59,081 bases of DNA from Candidatus Acidiferrales bacterium. Its GTDB lineage: Bacteria; Acidobacteriota; Terriglobia; Acidiferrales; UBA7541. Position numbers and translations under genes: made by a program. The DNA lies in assembly GCA_030037525.1 (NCBI GenBank), contig JASHRC010000201.1, forward strand, positions 1 to 59,081, in the 5' to 3' direction. Shown in pieces: positions 1 to 9,879 of the stretch (position 1 is the stretch's first letter; every line of letters begins with the position of its first letter). The notes under the pieces were generated by a model that was not told the DNA's origin, ran no database searches, and worked only from the letters and a program-made list of their open reading frames with translations.

Positions 1-222
1 CTCGGGCCAACTCCGCAGCCCTAAGGCCACCACCGGCCAGCGCGCTGTTGACTCTTACAGAACAAAACCGCAAGTTTTTGGGCTCGAACCGCAATGGGTC
101 GGGCAGATTCTCTTTGAGCGCTACTACCGCTTGTGGTTTTTTCGCTCACTCGCCGCGGCGGGAAGAACTTCTTCACTGATTGCCTCAACTAAAAAAAACT
201 TTCCCAACTTTCAACATTCTGC

Positions 223-250
223 TTGACAACGACCAGAAGCAGCCTACAAT
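223..250 (+). promoter_or_regulatory. Putative sigma70-type promoter of the dcw cluster (TTGACA-N16-TACAAT)
   Basis: TTGACA at 223-228 and TACAAT at 245-250, 16-bp spacer, upstream of mraZ. Confidence 0.65.
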
Positions 251-258
251 CGGGCCCC

Positions 259-305
259 AAGTGGAATGAAGTGGGCGGAAGTGGTCGACAATGTAAAGCA
301 GTGGG
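259..305 (+). promoter_or_regulatory. Putative MraZ-box direct repeats (AAGTGGNNNN, 10-bp period)
   Basis: AAGTGGAATG AAGTGGGCGG AAGTGGTCGA ... CAGTGGGTGA; GTGG at 261, 271, 281 and 301, exact 10-bp phase, just after the -10 and upstream of mraZ. Confidence 0.7.
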
Positions 306-367
306 TGAGGCGAGCAACCCAGTGATTTCTAGGCCTGGCGCTCTGGCGGGGCTTCTACGCAACCCAA

Positions 368-805
368 ATGCTGCGCGGCAACTACCCGGCGACGGTGGAC
401 GACAAGGGGCGGGTGAAAATTCCCGCCGACTTTCTCTCCGAGCTGCGGCGTTTGGGACGGAAGTTCTACGTGACCAGCGTGGCCGGCGATCACGCCCGAA
501 TCTATCCCATGAAGGCGTGGGAAGAGATCGAGCGAAAGCTCGCCAAGCGGTCATCCTACAACCCAGCCAGGCAAAAGTTCCTGGCGCGAACCAATTATTA
601 CGGTCAAGTGGTCGAGATGGATGGGCAGGGGCGCATTTTAATCCCATCCATTTTGCGCGAGTCGGCCGAGATGAAGGGCGACGTGGACGTGCAGGGGAAC
701 CTGACGTACCTGCAAGTCTGGAATCACGCGCGATTCCTCGATCAGCTGAACAACAATCCTGTCACGGCGGAAGACATTCAGGCGTTTGACGAATTGGGCG
801 CGTAA
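368..805 (+). CDS. mraZ: Transcriptional regulator MraZ
   Basis: MLRGNYPATVDDKGRVKIPADF, second half GQGRILIPSILRE; first gene of dcw cluster. Confidence 0.96.
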   Translation: MLRGNYPATVDDKGRVKIPADFLSELRRLGRKFYVTSVAGDHARIYPMKAWEEIERKLAKRSSYNPARQKFLARTNYYGQVVEMDGQGRILIPSILRESAEMKGDVDVQGNLTYLQVWNHARFLDQLNNNPVTAEDIQAFDELGA

Positions 806-808
806 GTT

Positions 809-1720
809 TTGAGCGTTTTGCATACGCCCGTTCTGGCCGCGGAGGCCATCGAGTGGCTCCGCATACGGCCGGAGGGAGCCTATGTCGACGCGACCACGGG
901 AACGGCCGGGCACGCGGCGGAAATAGCTCGGCGCTTGACGACCGGGCGGCTGCTGGCGATCGATCGCGATCCGCAGGCGCTCCAAATCGCCCGCGAAAGA
1001 TTGAAGCCGTACGACGAGAAGGTGGTTTTGGTGCACGCGGAATTTTCAAGGATCGGGGAACTGCAGCGGGAAATGAACATGCCCCCGTTCGATGGCGTGC
1101 TGGCCGACCTGGGCGTTTCTTCGCTCGAGTTGGACAGCCCGGAACGCGGGTTTTCCTTCCGCTGGGCGGCACCACTCGATATGCGGATGAACCCCGATTT
1201 GCCGCTGACGGCAGACGAGATTGTGAATCGCTGGTCGGAGCGGGAACTGGCCGAACTGCTCTACCGGAAAGCGGAAGAGCGCGATTCACGCAGGATCGCC
1301 AGGGCCATTGTTCGGGCGCGACCGATTCGCGACACCGAACACCTGGCAACGGTTGTGGCAGGGGTCCAAAAAGCAAGGGGAAGGCAGAGACTGCAACCCG
1401 CGACAAAAACGTTTCTGGCGCTGCGGATAGCGGTGAATCGAGAAGAGGAGGAACTCGAGCAGTTTCTTTCACGGACCCCTGCCACTTTATCTTCCCAAGG
1501 ACGATGGGTCATCCTCACCTACCACTCGCTTGAAGACCGCCAGGTCAAGCAGGCCTTCGGGCGCCTGGAGCGTGAAGGCAGCTTCCGCGTGCTGACGCGG
1601 AAAGTGATTCGGCCTAGCCACGATGAAATCAGAGGCAACCCCCGGGCGCGCAGCGCGAAGATGCGCGTTGCGGAGAAAATTTCACCGGCGGATGCCCGCC
1701 CGGTTGGGAGTCCAGCATGA
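809..1720 (+). CDS. rsmH: 16S rRNA (cytosine(1402)-N(4))-methyltransferase RsmH
   Basis: HTPVLAAEAIEWL, DATTGTAGHA, GVLADLGVSSLELD, ILTYHSLEDRQVK; TTG start. Confidence 0.96.
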   Translation: MSVLHTPVLAAEAIEWLRIRPEGAYVDATTGTAGHAAEIARRLTTGRLLAIDRDPQALQIARERLKPYDEKVVLVHAEFSRIGELQREMNMPPFDGVLADLGVSSLELDSPERGFSFRWAAPLDMRMNPDLPLTADEIVNRWSERELAELLYRKAEERDSRRIARAIVRARPIRDTEHLATVVAGVQKARGRQRLQPATKTFLALRIAVNREEEELEQFLSRTPATLSSQGRWVILTYHSLEDRQVKQAFGRLEREGSFRVLTRKVIRPSHDEIRGNPRARSAKMRVAEKISPADARPVGSPA

Positions 1721-2106
1721 CCGAGTATTTCACAGTCAAGCGTATTGATAATTCGCGGCTGTCGCGCCCAGTCGCGGCCAGCGAACTTCAGGATTTTCGT
1801 CGGAGGCTTTTGGTCGGAGCGGCGGTAGCCACCTTGCTGCTGTCCTATGCCTGGCAGCACTTCGAGTGCATCCAGATTCGTTACCAACTCGAGCAGCTCG
1901 CGAGCGCGCGCGCCCAGGCTGCCGAACTCAACCAGCAACTGCACTTGGAAATTGCGACGCTGCGCTCGCCCATGCGCGTGGATGCCATTGCCAGGAATCA
2001 GCTGGGATTGACCGTTCCCGTATCCGGGTTTTCGGCTCCGGCCAACGCGGCCAGCGACGGCGTGCTGGCCGATGCGCGCCCGGTGGGGCCGTCTGATCGC
2101 CCCTGA
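1717..2106 (+). CDS. ftsL: Cell division protein FtsL-like
   Basis: Small single-TM protein with coiled region (QLEQLASARAQAAELNQQLHLEIATLRSP) between rsmH and ftsI; position and topology. Confidence 0.75.
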   Translation: MTEYFTVKRIDNSRLSRPVAASELQDFRRRLLVGAAVATLLLSYAWQHFECIQIRYQLEQLASARAQAAELNQQLHLEIATLRSPMRVDAIARNQLGLTVPVSGFSAPANAASDGVLADARPVGPSDRP

Positions 2107-2252
2107 TATCCGCACAGGAGATCGGCATGAAACAGTCGACCGCTCATCGAGAGTGGTCCCCCCGTGGCGCGTTCAGCCGCTCGGCAGGAGCGGCGTCTTT
2201 GGCGTGAACACCGCCGCCGAGGCATGATTTCCGATCCGGAAGGCCGGAGTCC

Positions 2253-4298
2253 ATGGAGCAGCGCAGTCCGCGTCTTCGCTGGCTCGTCGTTTGGTCGCTC
2301 GCGATCGCCTGGATCGCCGTCATTCTGGCTCGCCTGAGTTATCTGCAGCTTGTCTGCTACAGCGAATACCTCGCCAAGGCCCTGCGTCAACAGCAGCGCA
2401 TTTTCGAAATCAGCCCGATGCGCGGCACGATTTACGACCGCAAGGGCCGCGAATTGGCCGTCAGTTTGCCGATGGATTCCGTCTTTGCTGATCCGGCCGA
2501 GATCACCGACGTGGCCATGGTGGCGCGGCTGCTCTCGCGCGTGCTGGATCTTCCCGCCGAAGATCTGGAAGCCAAAATCGAGCAGGCACACACACCGGTG
2601 CGACTCGCGCGGAAGGTTCCACCCGACGCCGTGCAGCGAGTCCAGGAGATGAATCTGAAGGGCGTGTTTTTCCAAAAGGAAAACCGCCGCGTCTATCCGC
2701 AGAGGGAACTCGCTGCCTCCGTACTCGGCTACGTGGACGTGGACGAGAAGGGCATCGGCGGAATCGAGTATGCGCTCGACAAGCAAATACGCGGGCGGCC
2801 CGGCAAGATGATGGTGATGGCCGACGGGCGGCGTCAGTCCTACGACCGCAGCGAAGCCGCCGCCGCCCCGGGCGCGAGCGTGACGCTGACGATCGACGAA
2901 ACCATCCAGTATATTGCGGAAAAAGAGCTTGCCACGGCAATTGAAACCACGCATGCCAAAGCGGGGATGGTGGTCGTCCAGGATCCCAACTCGGGCGAGC
3001 TGCTGGCCATTGCCAACTGGCCAACCTTCGACGCCAACGATCCGGGGAAATATCCCGATGAGGATCGCATCGACCGTGCCGTTGCCTCGGCCTACGAGCC
3101 GGGTTCGACCTTCAAGGTGATTACGCTCACCGGCGCCCTAGAAAACGGCGTGGTCACTCCGGATGAAATGATTGATTGCCAGATGGGGCAAATCCTGCTG
3201 GGTGGGCGGGTGATTCACGACTGGAAGAAATTCGGCCTGCTGAGCGTGCGCCAGATTCTGGCCCAGTCGAGCGACATCGGCGCGATCAAGTTGGCTCTGC
3301 GTCTGGGAGGACCGAGATTTTACGATACGGCTCGCGCCTTCGGGATCGGACAACTCACGGGAATCGAACTGCCGGGCGAGAATCGCGGGCTGTTGCGGCC
3401 CGTCGAGAACTGGTCGGCAAATTCGATCGGATCACTGGCCATAGGCCAGGAGGTCAGTGTCACCCCCATTCAGATCGTTTCGGCGATTTCGGCGGTCGCC
3501 AATGGAGGGACGCTCTACCCGCCGCACGTCGTGCGTGAAATTCGTGGCGGCGAGCCGAGCGCCCTGCGCCCGCTGCCCGAGTCGCGGCAGGCTACCGACG
3601 CCCGCACCGCAGCCACGATGCGCGATCTGATGGAAGGCGTGATGCTTGACGGCACAGGCAAGCATGCACAGCTGGACGGCTACACCTCGGGAGGCAAGTC
3701 CGGAACTGCGCAAAAAATCGATCCCGCGACGGGTCGGTATTCGCGCACGCAGTACAACTCGTCGTTCGTCGGCTTCGCGCCGGTGAACACCCCCGCGATC
3801 GCGATTCTGGCGGTGCTCGATTCGCCGGTGGGGCCGCACCACGGGGGAGAAGTGGGCGGCCCGGTCGTCAAGCGCGTAGCCGAGCAAGTGCTGGCGTATC
3901 TCGGCGTGCCGCACGACGTGCCCTGGCCCTCCGACCTCGAGACAGCCCAAAATTCCTCTCGCGCGTCGCCGAAGAGATCCCGCGAAACCGCCGGTGCGGG
4001 CCAGGAGCGATTCGCCGATGCGATCTCGCGGGCCAGCCAGGGGCCGTCGGGCTTAGCTCCGACAGCGGCTTTTGGAGATGCCAGCATCCAAGTTCCAAGC
4101 CTCGCGGGACAAACTGTCCGCAGCGTCACGGAATTGTGCTCGAAGCTGGGCCTGGCGCCCTTGCTGATCGGCACAGGAGTTGCAGTAGCGCAGTTTCCCG
4201 AGGCTGGGACAGAGGTCTTGCGCGGCAGCCAGGTGACCATCCGTTTTGGAAGGCCGGCGGAGCTAGAAAGCATTGCGGCGCGAAGGGGCGGGAATTGA
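2253..4298 (+). CDS. ftsI: Division-specific penicillin-binding protein (FtsI/PBP3) with C-terminal PASTA domain
   Basis: EPGSTFKVIT (SxxK), SSD, KSGTAQ motifs; C-terminal PASTA-like VPSLAGQTVRSVTELCSKLGLAP. Confidence 0.93.
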   Translation: MEQRSPRLRWLVVWSLAIAWIAVILARLSYLQLVCYSEYLAKALRQQQRIFEISPMRGTIYDRKGRELAVSLPMDSVFADPAEITDVAMVARLLSRVLDLPAEDLEAKIEQAHTPVRLARKVPPDAVQRVQEMNLKGVFFQKENRRVYPQRELAASVLGYVDVDEKGIGGIEYALDKQIRGRPGKMMVMADGRRQSYDRSEAAAAPGASVTLTIDETIQYIAEKELATAIETTHAKAGMVVVQDPNSGELLAIANWPTFDANDPGKYPDEDRIDRAVASAYEPGSTFKVITLTGALENGVVTPDEMIDCQMGQILLGGRVIHDWKKFGLLSVRQILAQSSDIGAIKLALRLGGPRFYDTARAFGIGQLTGIELPGENRGLLRPVENWSANSIGSLAIGQEVSVTPIQIVSAISAVANGGTLYPPHVVREIRGGEPSALRPLPESRQATDARTAATMRDLMEGVMLDGTGKHAQLDGYTSGGKSGTAQKIDPATGRYSRTQYNSSFVGFAPVNTPAIAILAVLDSPVGPHHGGEVGGPVVKRVAEQVLAYLGVPHDVPWPSDLETAQNSSRASPKRSRETAGAGQERFADAISRASQGPSGLAPTAAFGDASIQVPSLAGQTVRSVTELCSKLGLAPLLIGTGVAVAQFPEAGTEVLRGSQVTIRFGRPAELESIAARRGGN

Positions 4299-4366
4299 AC
4301 GTAAGCCTTACGCCACCGCCCCAGTTGAGAAACAGCCGAAGGCGCGCGAAACTGAGGGTTTCAGGC

Positions 4367-5863
4367 ATGAAACTGGGGGAACTTTTGTCGGGCCTAGAAG
4401 TTGCTCGCTGGACCGGGCCGCGAGATCTCGAGATCGCCTCGGTTGGTTACGACAGCCGCAGCGCGGGGCCGGGAGGCCTGTTTTTCGCACTGCATGGCGA
4501 AAAGCTTGATGGAACGAAATTCGTAGATGACGCGGTCGGCCGCGGCGCGATTGCCGTGGCGAGCGCGGCGGTGCGGCCAGAATCGCTTCCCAACCGTGTG
4601 ACCTGGATCGAACTAGAGGCGGGATCGGAGCGGCGCAGCTTGGCCCGCGTAGCAGCGAATTGGCACGGGCACCCAGCCGAAGCTCTGAAGCTCGTCGGCG
4701 TTACGGGGACAAACGGCAAGACCACTACGACGTTTCTCGTGGATTCGATCCTGCGAACCGCCGGACACATTACCGGCTTAATTGGCACGACCGGCTATCG
4801 CACTCCCAAGGGAAGCCGAGAGGCTCGGAACACTACTCCGGAATCGCTCGATCTGCAGCAGATGTTCGCGGAGGTTCGCGACAGAGGTGGCACGCACGTC
4901 GTCCTGGAAGCGAGTTCTCATGCGCTGGCGATGGAGCGGCTGTGGGGTTGCCATTTCGCGGTGGCAGCGTTCACGAATTTGACCCGCGATCATCTCGATT
5001 ATCACAAGACGCTCGAGGACTACTTCGCGGCGAAGCGGCTGCTGTTTCGCGGCACCGGTGCCGGAGCGCCCGATGTGGGCGTGATCAACGCCGACGACTC
5101 CCATTCGGCCGAGCTTTCCGGCCTGGCCGGCCGCACGCTCACCTTCGGCTTGGACACCGCGGCCGATCTGGTGCCCAGAAACCTTCAGCTCAGTTTCGAG
5201 GGCCTCCGCTTCGCGGCGGACACGCCGGCGGGAACGGTCGAGGTGCGCTCGCCGCTGGTGGGGCGGATCAACGTTTACAACATCCTGGCCGCGATTGGCA
5301 CGGGGATCGGCCTGGGGGTTTCCTGCGCAAACATCTCCGAAGGCATCAGGAAGCTCGATCTGGTGCCCGGGCGGTTCCAGACGATCGACGAGGGGCAGCC
5401 GTTCCTGGTGGTGGTGGATTATGCGCATACCGATGATGCGCTGCGCAATTTGATTCTGACGGCGCGCGAGCTCGGTCGCGACGCGCGAATCATCACGGTG
5501 TTCGGGGCAGGCGGAGAACGCGACCGGACCAAACGTCCGCTCATGGGCGAGGCGGCAGGTTCGCTGAGCGATTTTGTCGTGCTCACCAGCGATAATCCGC
5601 GCGGCGAAGATCCCTTGCGCATTATCAATGACGTGGTCGTGGGCTTGCAGAGGGTCAAGGCGAACTATCGCATCGAGCCCGAGCGCGAGCAGGCGCTGGA
5701 AGCCGCTATCGAAGAGGCGCGCCCGGGAGATATCGTGCTCCTGGCTGGCAAGGGCCATGAGACCTATCAAGTGCTGGCCGCCGGAACGGTGGAGTTTGAT
5801 GATCGCGCGCGAGCGCGGGAGATCCTGCGGCGCAAGGGATATTCCAAAGTCCCGGCGAGGTGA
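4367..5863 (+). CDS. murE: UDP-N-acetylmuramoyl-L-alanyl-D-glutamate--2,6-diaminopimelate ligase MurE
   Basis: GVTGTNGKTTTTFL, DNPRGEDP (meso-DAP motif), VDYAHTDDAL; internal ATG 4367 preferred to track start. Confidence 0.95.
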   Translation: MKLGELLSGLEVARWTGPRDLEIASVGYDSRSAGPGGLFFALHGEKLDGTKFVDDAVGRGAIAVASAAVRPESLPNRVTWIELEAGSERRSLARVAANWHGHPAEALKLVGVTGTNGKTTTTFLVDSILRTAGHITGLIGTTGYRTPKGSREARNTTPESLDLQQMFAEVRDRGGTHVVLEASSHALAMERLWGCHFAVAAFTNLTRDHLDYHKTLEDYFAAKRLLFRGTGAGAPDVGVINADDSHSAELSGLAGRTLTFGLDTAADLVPRNLQLSFEGLRFAADTPAGTVEVRSPLVGRINVYNILAAIGTGIGLGVSCANISEGIRKLDLVPGRFQTIDEGQPFLVVVDYAHTDDALRNLILTARELGRDARIITVFGAGGERDRTKRPLMGEAAGSLSDFVVLTSDNPRGEDPLRIINDVVVGLQRVKANYRIEPEREQALEAAIEEARPGDIVLLAGKGHETYQVLAAGTVEFDDRARAREILRRKGYSKVPAR

Positions 5864-7359
5864 GCCGGAAGGGATGGAACCGGATGCGATGGAGGGTCGC
5901 TCAACTCGGTGAAGCATTGGGTGTGGCGACTCCCGCGCGGCTCGACCCCCTGGCCCCGGTGGCCGGCGTCTCGATCGACTCTCGCACGATTCGCCCAGGG
6001 GAACTGTTCATCGCCATCCGCGGACCGTGTCACGATGGACACAGCTTCGTGGCCGGAGCGCTCGGGCGCGGCGCGACGGCGGGCGTGGTCGAGCGCGGGC
6101 GGCTCGGGGAATATCCAGGGGGAATTCAGGGAAAACTCTTCGCCGTCGACGACACGCTCGTGGCGCTCGGACAGCTGGCGCAGCGCGCGTCGGAGATTTG
6201 GCGGAGGGCGAAGCCGGGTCGGATCGTTGGTGCCGTGGCCGGATCGGTCGGCAAGACGACTACCAAAGAGATTCTGGCGGCGCTGGTGGGCGCACGGTTC
6301 GGAGTGCTGAAGACTGAGGGGAATTTGAATAACGAATACGGCTTACCGCTCACCCTTCTGCGGATTGGCGAGGAGCACGACGCGGCGATTGTTGAGCTGG
6401 GCATGTCCCATCGCGGCGAGCTGCGCGCGCTTGCGAAGCTTGCCTCCCCTGAGGTGGGAGTGGTGACGCGCGTGGCTGTCGAGCATTTGGAATTCTTTTC
6501 TTCCCTGGAGGAGATCGCGCTGGCCGAGCGCGAATTGATCGAGAATCTGGCCTGGCCGGATGCGACCGCCGTGCTGAATGCTGACGATGAGCGGGTTCGC
6601 AAATTCGCGGATGTGGCCCGGGGGCCGGTCATTCGGTTCGGCACCGGAGTCGAGGCCGAGTTTCGAGCCGAGCAGATTCGGGAGCGAGGGCTCGAAGGCG
6701 CGCGATTCGATTTCATCTCGCCAGCGGGCCGAGCGGCGCTCGAACTGCCGCTGATTGGGCGTCACAACGTGATGAACGCGGTCGCGGCGCTCGCCGCGGC
6801 GAGCCTTTGGGGGATCGGGCTAGAGGAGGCACGACGGGTCCTTCCGACGCTCAGGCCTGCCGACAAGCGTGGAGAGGTGGTGCGTTTCGAAGAAGGATTT
6901 TCGGTCATCAACGATTCCTACAATTCCAGTCCCACCGCGCTCGCTGCCCTCACCCAATTGCTCGCGGCGACGCCCGGCTATCGACGGCGGATTCTGGCCG
7001 CCGGCGAGATGCTCGAATTGGGAAAATCCTCGGGCGAACTCCATCAAGAATGCGGCCGGGCGGCGGCGAATCTCGGCAAAATCGATTGGATTTTCGGCGT
7101 CCAGGGCCGGGCCGCCGATCTCATCGGCGGCGCGGTGGGCGCGGGGTTTCCGGCCGACCGCACGCGGCTGTTTGAAAATTCGGCCGAAGCGGCGAAATTT
7201 CTGGAGCGGTTCATTTCGCCTGGGGATCTGCTTCTGCTGAAGGGCTCGCGCGGCACGAAAATGGAAAAAATCCTAGAAGCGATTGACGCTCAGCACAAAC
7301 GCGTTGCCCCGCCCTCCCCCGGGGAGGCTGTGGAGGCCGGAGGGCGAGGGCGCCACTAG
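5860..7359 (+). CDS. murF: UDP-N-acetylmuramoyl-tripeptide--D-alanyl-D-alanine ligase MurF
   Basis: SIDSRTIRPGELFIAIRG, GSVGKTTTKE, NNEYGLPLTLL, NDSYNSSPTAL; overlaps murE. Confidence 0.95.
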   Translation: MSRKGWNRMRWRVAQLGEALGVATPARLDPLAPVAGVSIDSRTIRPGELFIAIRGPCHDGHSFVAGALGRGATAGVVERGRLGEYPGGIQGKLFAVDDTLVALGQLAQRASEIWRRAKPGRIVGAVAGSVGKTTTKEILAALVGARFGVLKTEGNLNNEYGLPLTLLRIGEEHDAAIVELGMSHRGELRALAKLASPEVGVVTRVAVEHLEFFSSLEEIALAERELIENLAWPDATAVLNADDERVRKFADVARGPVIRFGTGVEAEFRAEQIRERGLEGARFDFISPAGRAALELPLIGRHNVMNAVAALAAASLWGIGLEEARRVLPTLRPADKRGEVVRFEEGFSVINDSYNSSPTALAALTQLLAATPGYRRRILAAGEMLELGKSSGELHQECGRAAANLGKIDWIFGVQGRAADLIGGAVGAGFPADRTRLFENSAEAAKFLERFISPGDLLLLKGSRGTKMEKILEAIDAQHKRVAPPSPGEAVEAGGRGRH

Positions 7360-7360
7360 A

Positions 7361-8494
7361 ATGCTCTATTACCTGTTTTTCTTCGGGCTGCGCCGACACT
7401 TCAGTCCGCTGAACGTATTCCGCTACATCACGGTGCGCACGGCCGTGGCAAGCCTGACGGCGCTCGCCCTCTCGCTGCTGCTCGGTCCGTGGATGATCGA
7501 ACGGCTGCAGGCCATGCAGGTCAAGCAATACATTCGCGAGGAAGGTCCCCAGCGCCATCATGCCAAGGCCGGAACGCCGACGATGGGCGGGCTGCTGATC
7601 GTCTCGGCGATCGTGATTCCCACTCTGCTTTGGGCGGATTTGCGCAACACCTACGTGCTGCTGGCGGTGGGCGCGACGCTGGCGTTTGGGGCCATCGGTT
7701 TCGTCGACGATTACAACAAAGTCGTTCGCAAGCACAACCGGGGCCTGACGGCGGCCGGAAAATTCCTGTTGCAGGTTCTGACCTGCGCATTTGTGGGCGC
7801 CGTGCTGGTCGGGCTGCAGGCGCAGCACAAATACTCCACGCAATTGAGCGTGCCGTTCCTGAAGAAGCTGCATCCGGACCTGGTGGTCGAGCCGGCTCGC
7901 AACCTTCCGGTGATTTGGCCGATTGCCTATGTTCCGTTCGTGCTCTTTCTGGTGCTGGTAATCGCCGGGCTTTCTAACGGCGTGAACCTGACAGACGGTC
8001 TTGACGGACTGGCCATTGGCTGCGTTCTGATTACCGCGGTGGCCCTTACGGTCATCACCTATGTTTCCAGCAACGCGCGTTTTTCCGAATATCTCGAGAT
8101 TCAGAAAATTCCCGATGCGGCAGAGCTGACAATCTTCTGCGGCTCGCTGGCGGGCGCCTCGTTGGGATTTCTTTGGTACAACGCCCATCCGGCGGAGATG
8201 TTCATGGGAGATGTCGGCTCGCTCGCCCTGGGCGGAGCGATCGGCACCGTCGCGGTGATCTTGAAGCAGGAAATTCTGATGGTGTCGATCGGAGGAATCT
8301 TTGTGGTCGAATTGCTGTCGGTCATCCTCCAGGTGGGCTCGTTCAAGTTGACCGGAAAGCGCGTGTTTCGAATGGCGCCGCTGCACCATCATTTCGAGCT
8401 GGGCGGTTGGAGCGAATCCAAGATTATCGTGCGATTCTGGATCGTGGCGCTGGTGCTCGCGCTTTTTTCGCTGACGACTTTGAAATTGAGGTAG
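7361..8494 (+). CDS. mraY: Phospho-N-acetylmuramoyl-pentapeptide-transferase MraY
   Basis: GTPTMGG, NLTDGLDGLAIG, FMGDVGSLALGG, APLHHHFELGG; internal ATG 7361. Confidence 0.97.
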   Translation: MLYYLFFFGLRRHFSPLNVFRYITVRTAVASLTALALSLLLGPWMIERLQAMQVKQYIREEGPQRHHAKAGTPTMGGLLIVSAIVIPTLLWADLRNTYVLLAVGATLAFGAIGFVDDYNKVVRKHNRGLTAAGKFLLQVLTCAFVGAVLVGLQAQHKYSTQLSVPFLKKLHPDLVVEPARNLPVIWPIAYVPFVLFLVLVIAGLSNGVNLTDGLDGLAIGCVLITAVALTVITYVSSNARFSEYLEIQKIPDAAELTIFCGSLAGASLGFLWYNAHPAEMFMGDVGSLALGGAIGTVAVILKQEILMVSIGGIFVVELLSVILQVGSFKLTGKRVFRMAPLHHHFELGGWSESKIIVRFWIVALVLALFSLTTLKLR

Positions 8495-8498
8495 GCAG

Positions 8499-9875
8499 GT
8501 GAGACCTGGGTACGATTTCCAAGGCAAGCGCGTCCTAGTCATCGGAGTGGCGCGCACCGGTCGAGTGGTATCGCTGTTCGCTCGAGGTTACGGCGCCACC
8601 GTCACGGCGACGGACACGAAACCGGAGAGCGAACTGCGGGCTGCAGCAGAAGAGCTGCGCGCGGTAGGAGTCCAATTGGAATTGGGCGGGCACCCACCCG
8701 AGCTCATCCGGGGAAAGGACTTGGTCGTCCTGAGTCCCGGCGTGCCGTCCAACCTGCCGCTGGTGGTCGCCGCGCGCCAAGCGAGCATTCCCGTGTGGAG
8801 CGAAGTCGAGCTGGCCTGGCGATTCCTGCGAGGCAAACTTCTGGCCATTACGGGCTCGAACGGAAAAACCACGACCACCGCCCTTACCGGGCATCTCCTG
8901 AAAGTGGCGGGGGTGGAAACGTTTGTGGGCGGCAATATCGGCACACCGCTGCTCTCGTTGGTTGAATCCTCGACCGATTCCAGTGTCACCGTCGCCGAGC
9001 TGAGCAGCTTTCAACTCGAAAACACGGAGGCCCTTCGCCCCGACGTCGGCGTGCTGCTGAATCTGACGCCGGACCACCTGGATCGCTACGCGTCGTTTGA
9101 AGAATACGCCGCGGCGAAAATGCGGCTGTTCTCCCATCAGCTCGACCGCGACTCGGCAGTCCTGAATGCCGATGACCCGGCCGTCACCAAGCGCATGCCC
9201 TCGGGCCAGCAGATCTACTGGTTTAGCCGGCAGAAGCGGGTGGCCGCCGGGGCATTCCTGCGCGACGGTCAAGTGATTTTCCGGCGCGAGGGTGAGGAGG
9301 TTTCGCTCGTGCGGCAGCAAGATATTCCCTTGCGCGGCGAGCACAACGTCGAAAACGTTCTGGCCGCCTGTGCCGCCGCCTGTCTGGCGGGGGCGGACCC
9401 AGCGGCGATTCGAAGCGGCGTCGAGACATTTCGCGGCGTCGAGCATCGTTTGGAATTTGTCGCCGAGATCAACGGCGTCGCATTTTTCAACGATTCCAAA
9501 GCTACCAACGTGAACGCTGCGCTGAAAGCCATGGAAGCGTTTCCCGGGGCGCTGATCGTGATTCTGGGCGGCAAGGACAAGGGGAGCCCGTACACTCCAC
9601 TGGTTCGAGCGCTCGAGCAGCGCGCCCGCACGGCCATTCTGATCGGAGAGGCGGCCGAAAAAATCGCTCGAGATTTCGGTGACTCGGTTCCCTACGTCCA
9701 CGCCGAGACGCTCGAGCGCGCCGTCGAGCTGGCCATGAGCGCGGCCGAGCCGGGAGACACCGTCCTGCTCGCGCCCGCCTGTTCCAGTTTTGATCAATTT
9801 GAAGATTACGAGCACCGAGGTCGCGTGTTCAAACAACTCGTGCGCAGCGCCCAGCAGCGCTCCTTTTCAGGGTAA
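8499..9875 (+). CDS. murD: UDP-N-acetylmuramoyl-L-alanine--D-glutamate ligase MurD
   Basis: AITGSNGKTTTTAL, GGNIGTPL, NDSKATNVNAALKA, ILGGKDKGSPY. Confidence 0.95.
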   Translation: MRPGYDFQGKRVLVIGVARTGRVVSLFARGYGATVTATDTKPESELRAAAEELRAVGVQLELGGHPPELIRGKDLVVLSPGVPSNLPLVVAARQASIPVWSEVELAWRFLRGKLLAITGSNGKTTTTALTGHLLKVAGVETFVGGNIGTPLLSLVESSTDSSVTVAELSSFQLENTEALRPDVGVLLNLTPDHLDRYASFEEYAAAKMRLFSHQLDRDSAVLNADDPAVTKRMPSGQQIYWFSRQKRVAAGAFLRDGQVIFRREGEEVSLVRQQDIPLRGEHNVENVLAACAAACLAGADPAAIRSGVETFRGVEHRLEFVAEINGVAFFNDSKATNVNAALKAMEAFPGALIVILGGKDKGSPYTPLVRALEQRARTAILIGEAAEKIARDFGDSVPYVHAETLERAVELAMSAAEPGDTVLLAPACSSFDQFEDYEHRGRVFKQLVRSAQQRSFSG

Positions 9876-9879
9876 CCCT

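Noticed and set aside
2-226. Open + frame ending in ...KNFPNFQHSA, possible tail of an upstream gene
   Set aside because: No recognisable domain, no start in the window, and it overlaps the dcw promoter; cannot be distinguished from chance.
2127-2207. 26-codon ORF between ftsL and ftsI
   Set aside because: Too short and no conserved features; ftsL and ftsI are already assigned.
4778-5917. Long antisense ORF (379 aa) over murE
   Set aside because: Shadow ORF of a confident CDS in GC-rich sequence; composition typical of antisense reading.
7211-9836. Long antisense ORFs (448 and 433 aa) over mraY and murD
   Set aside because: His/Gln/Arg-rich shadow translations opposite well-recognised enzymes; no domains.
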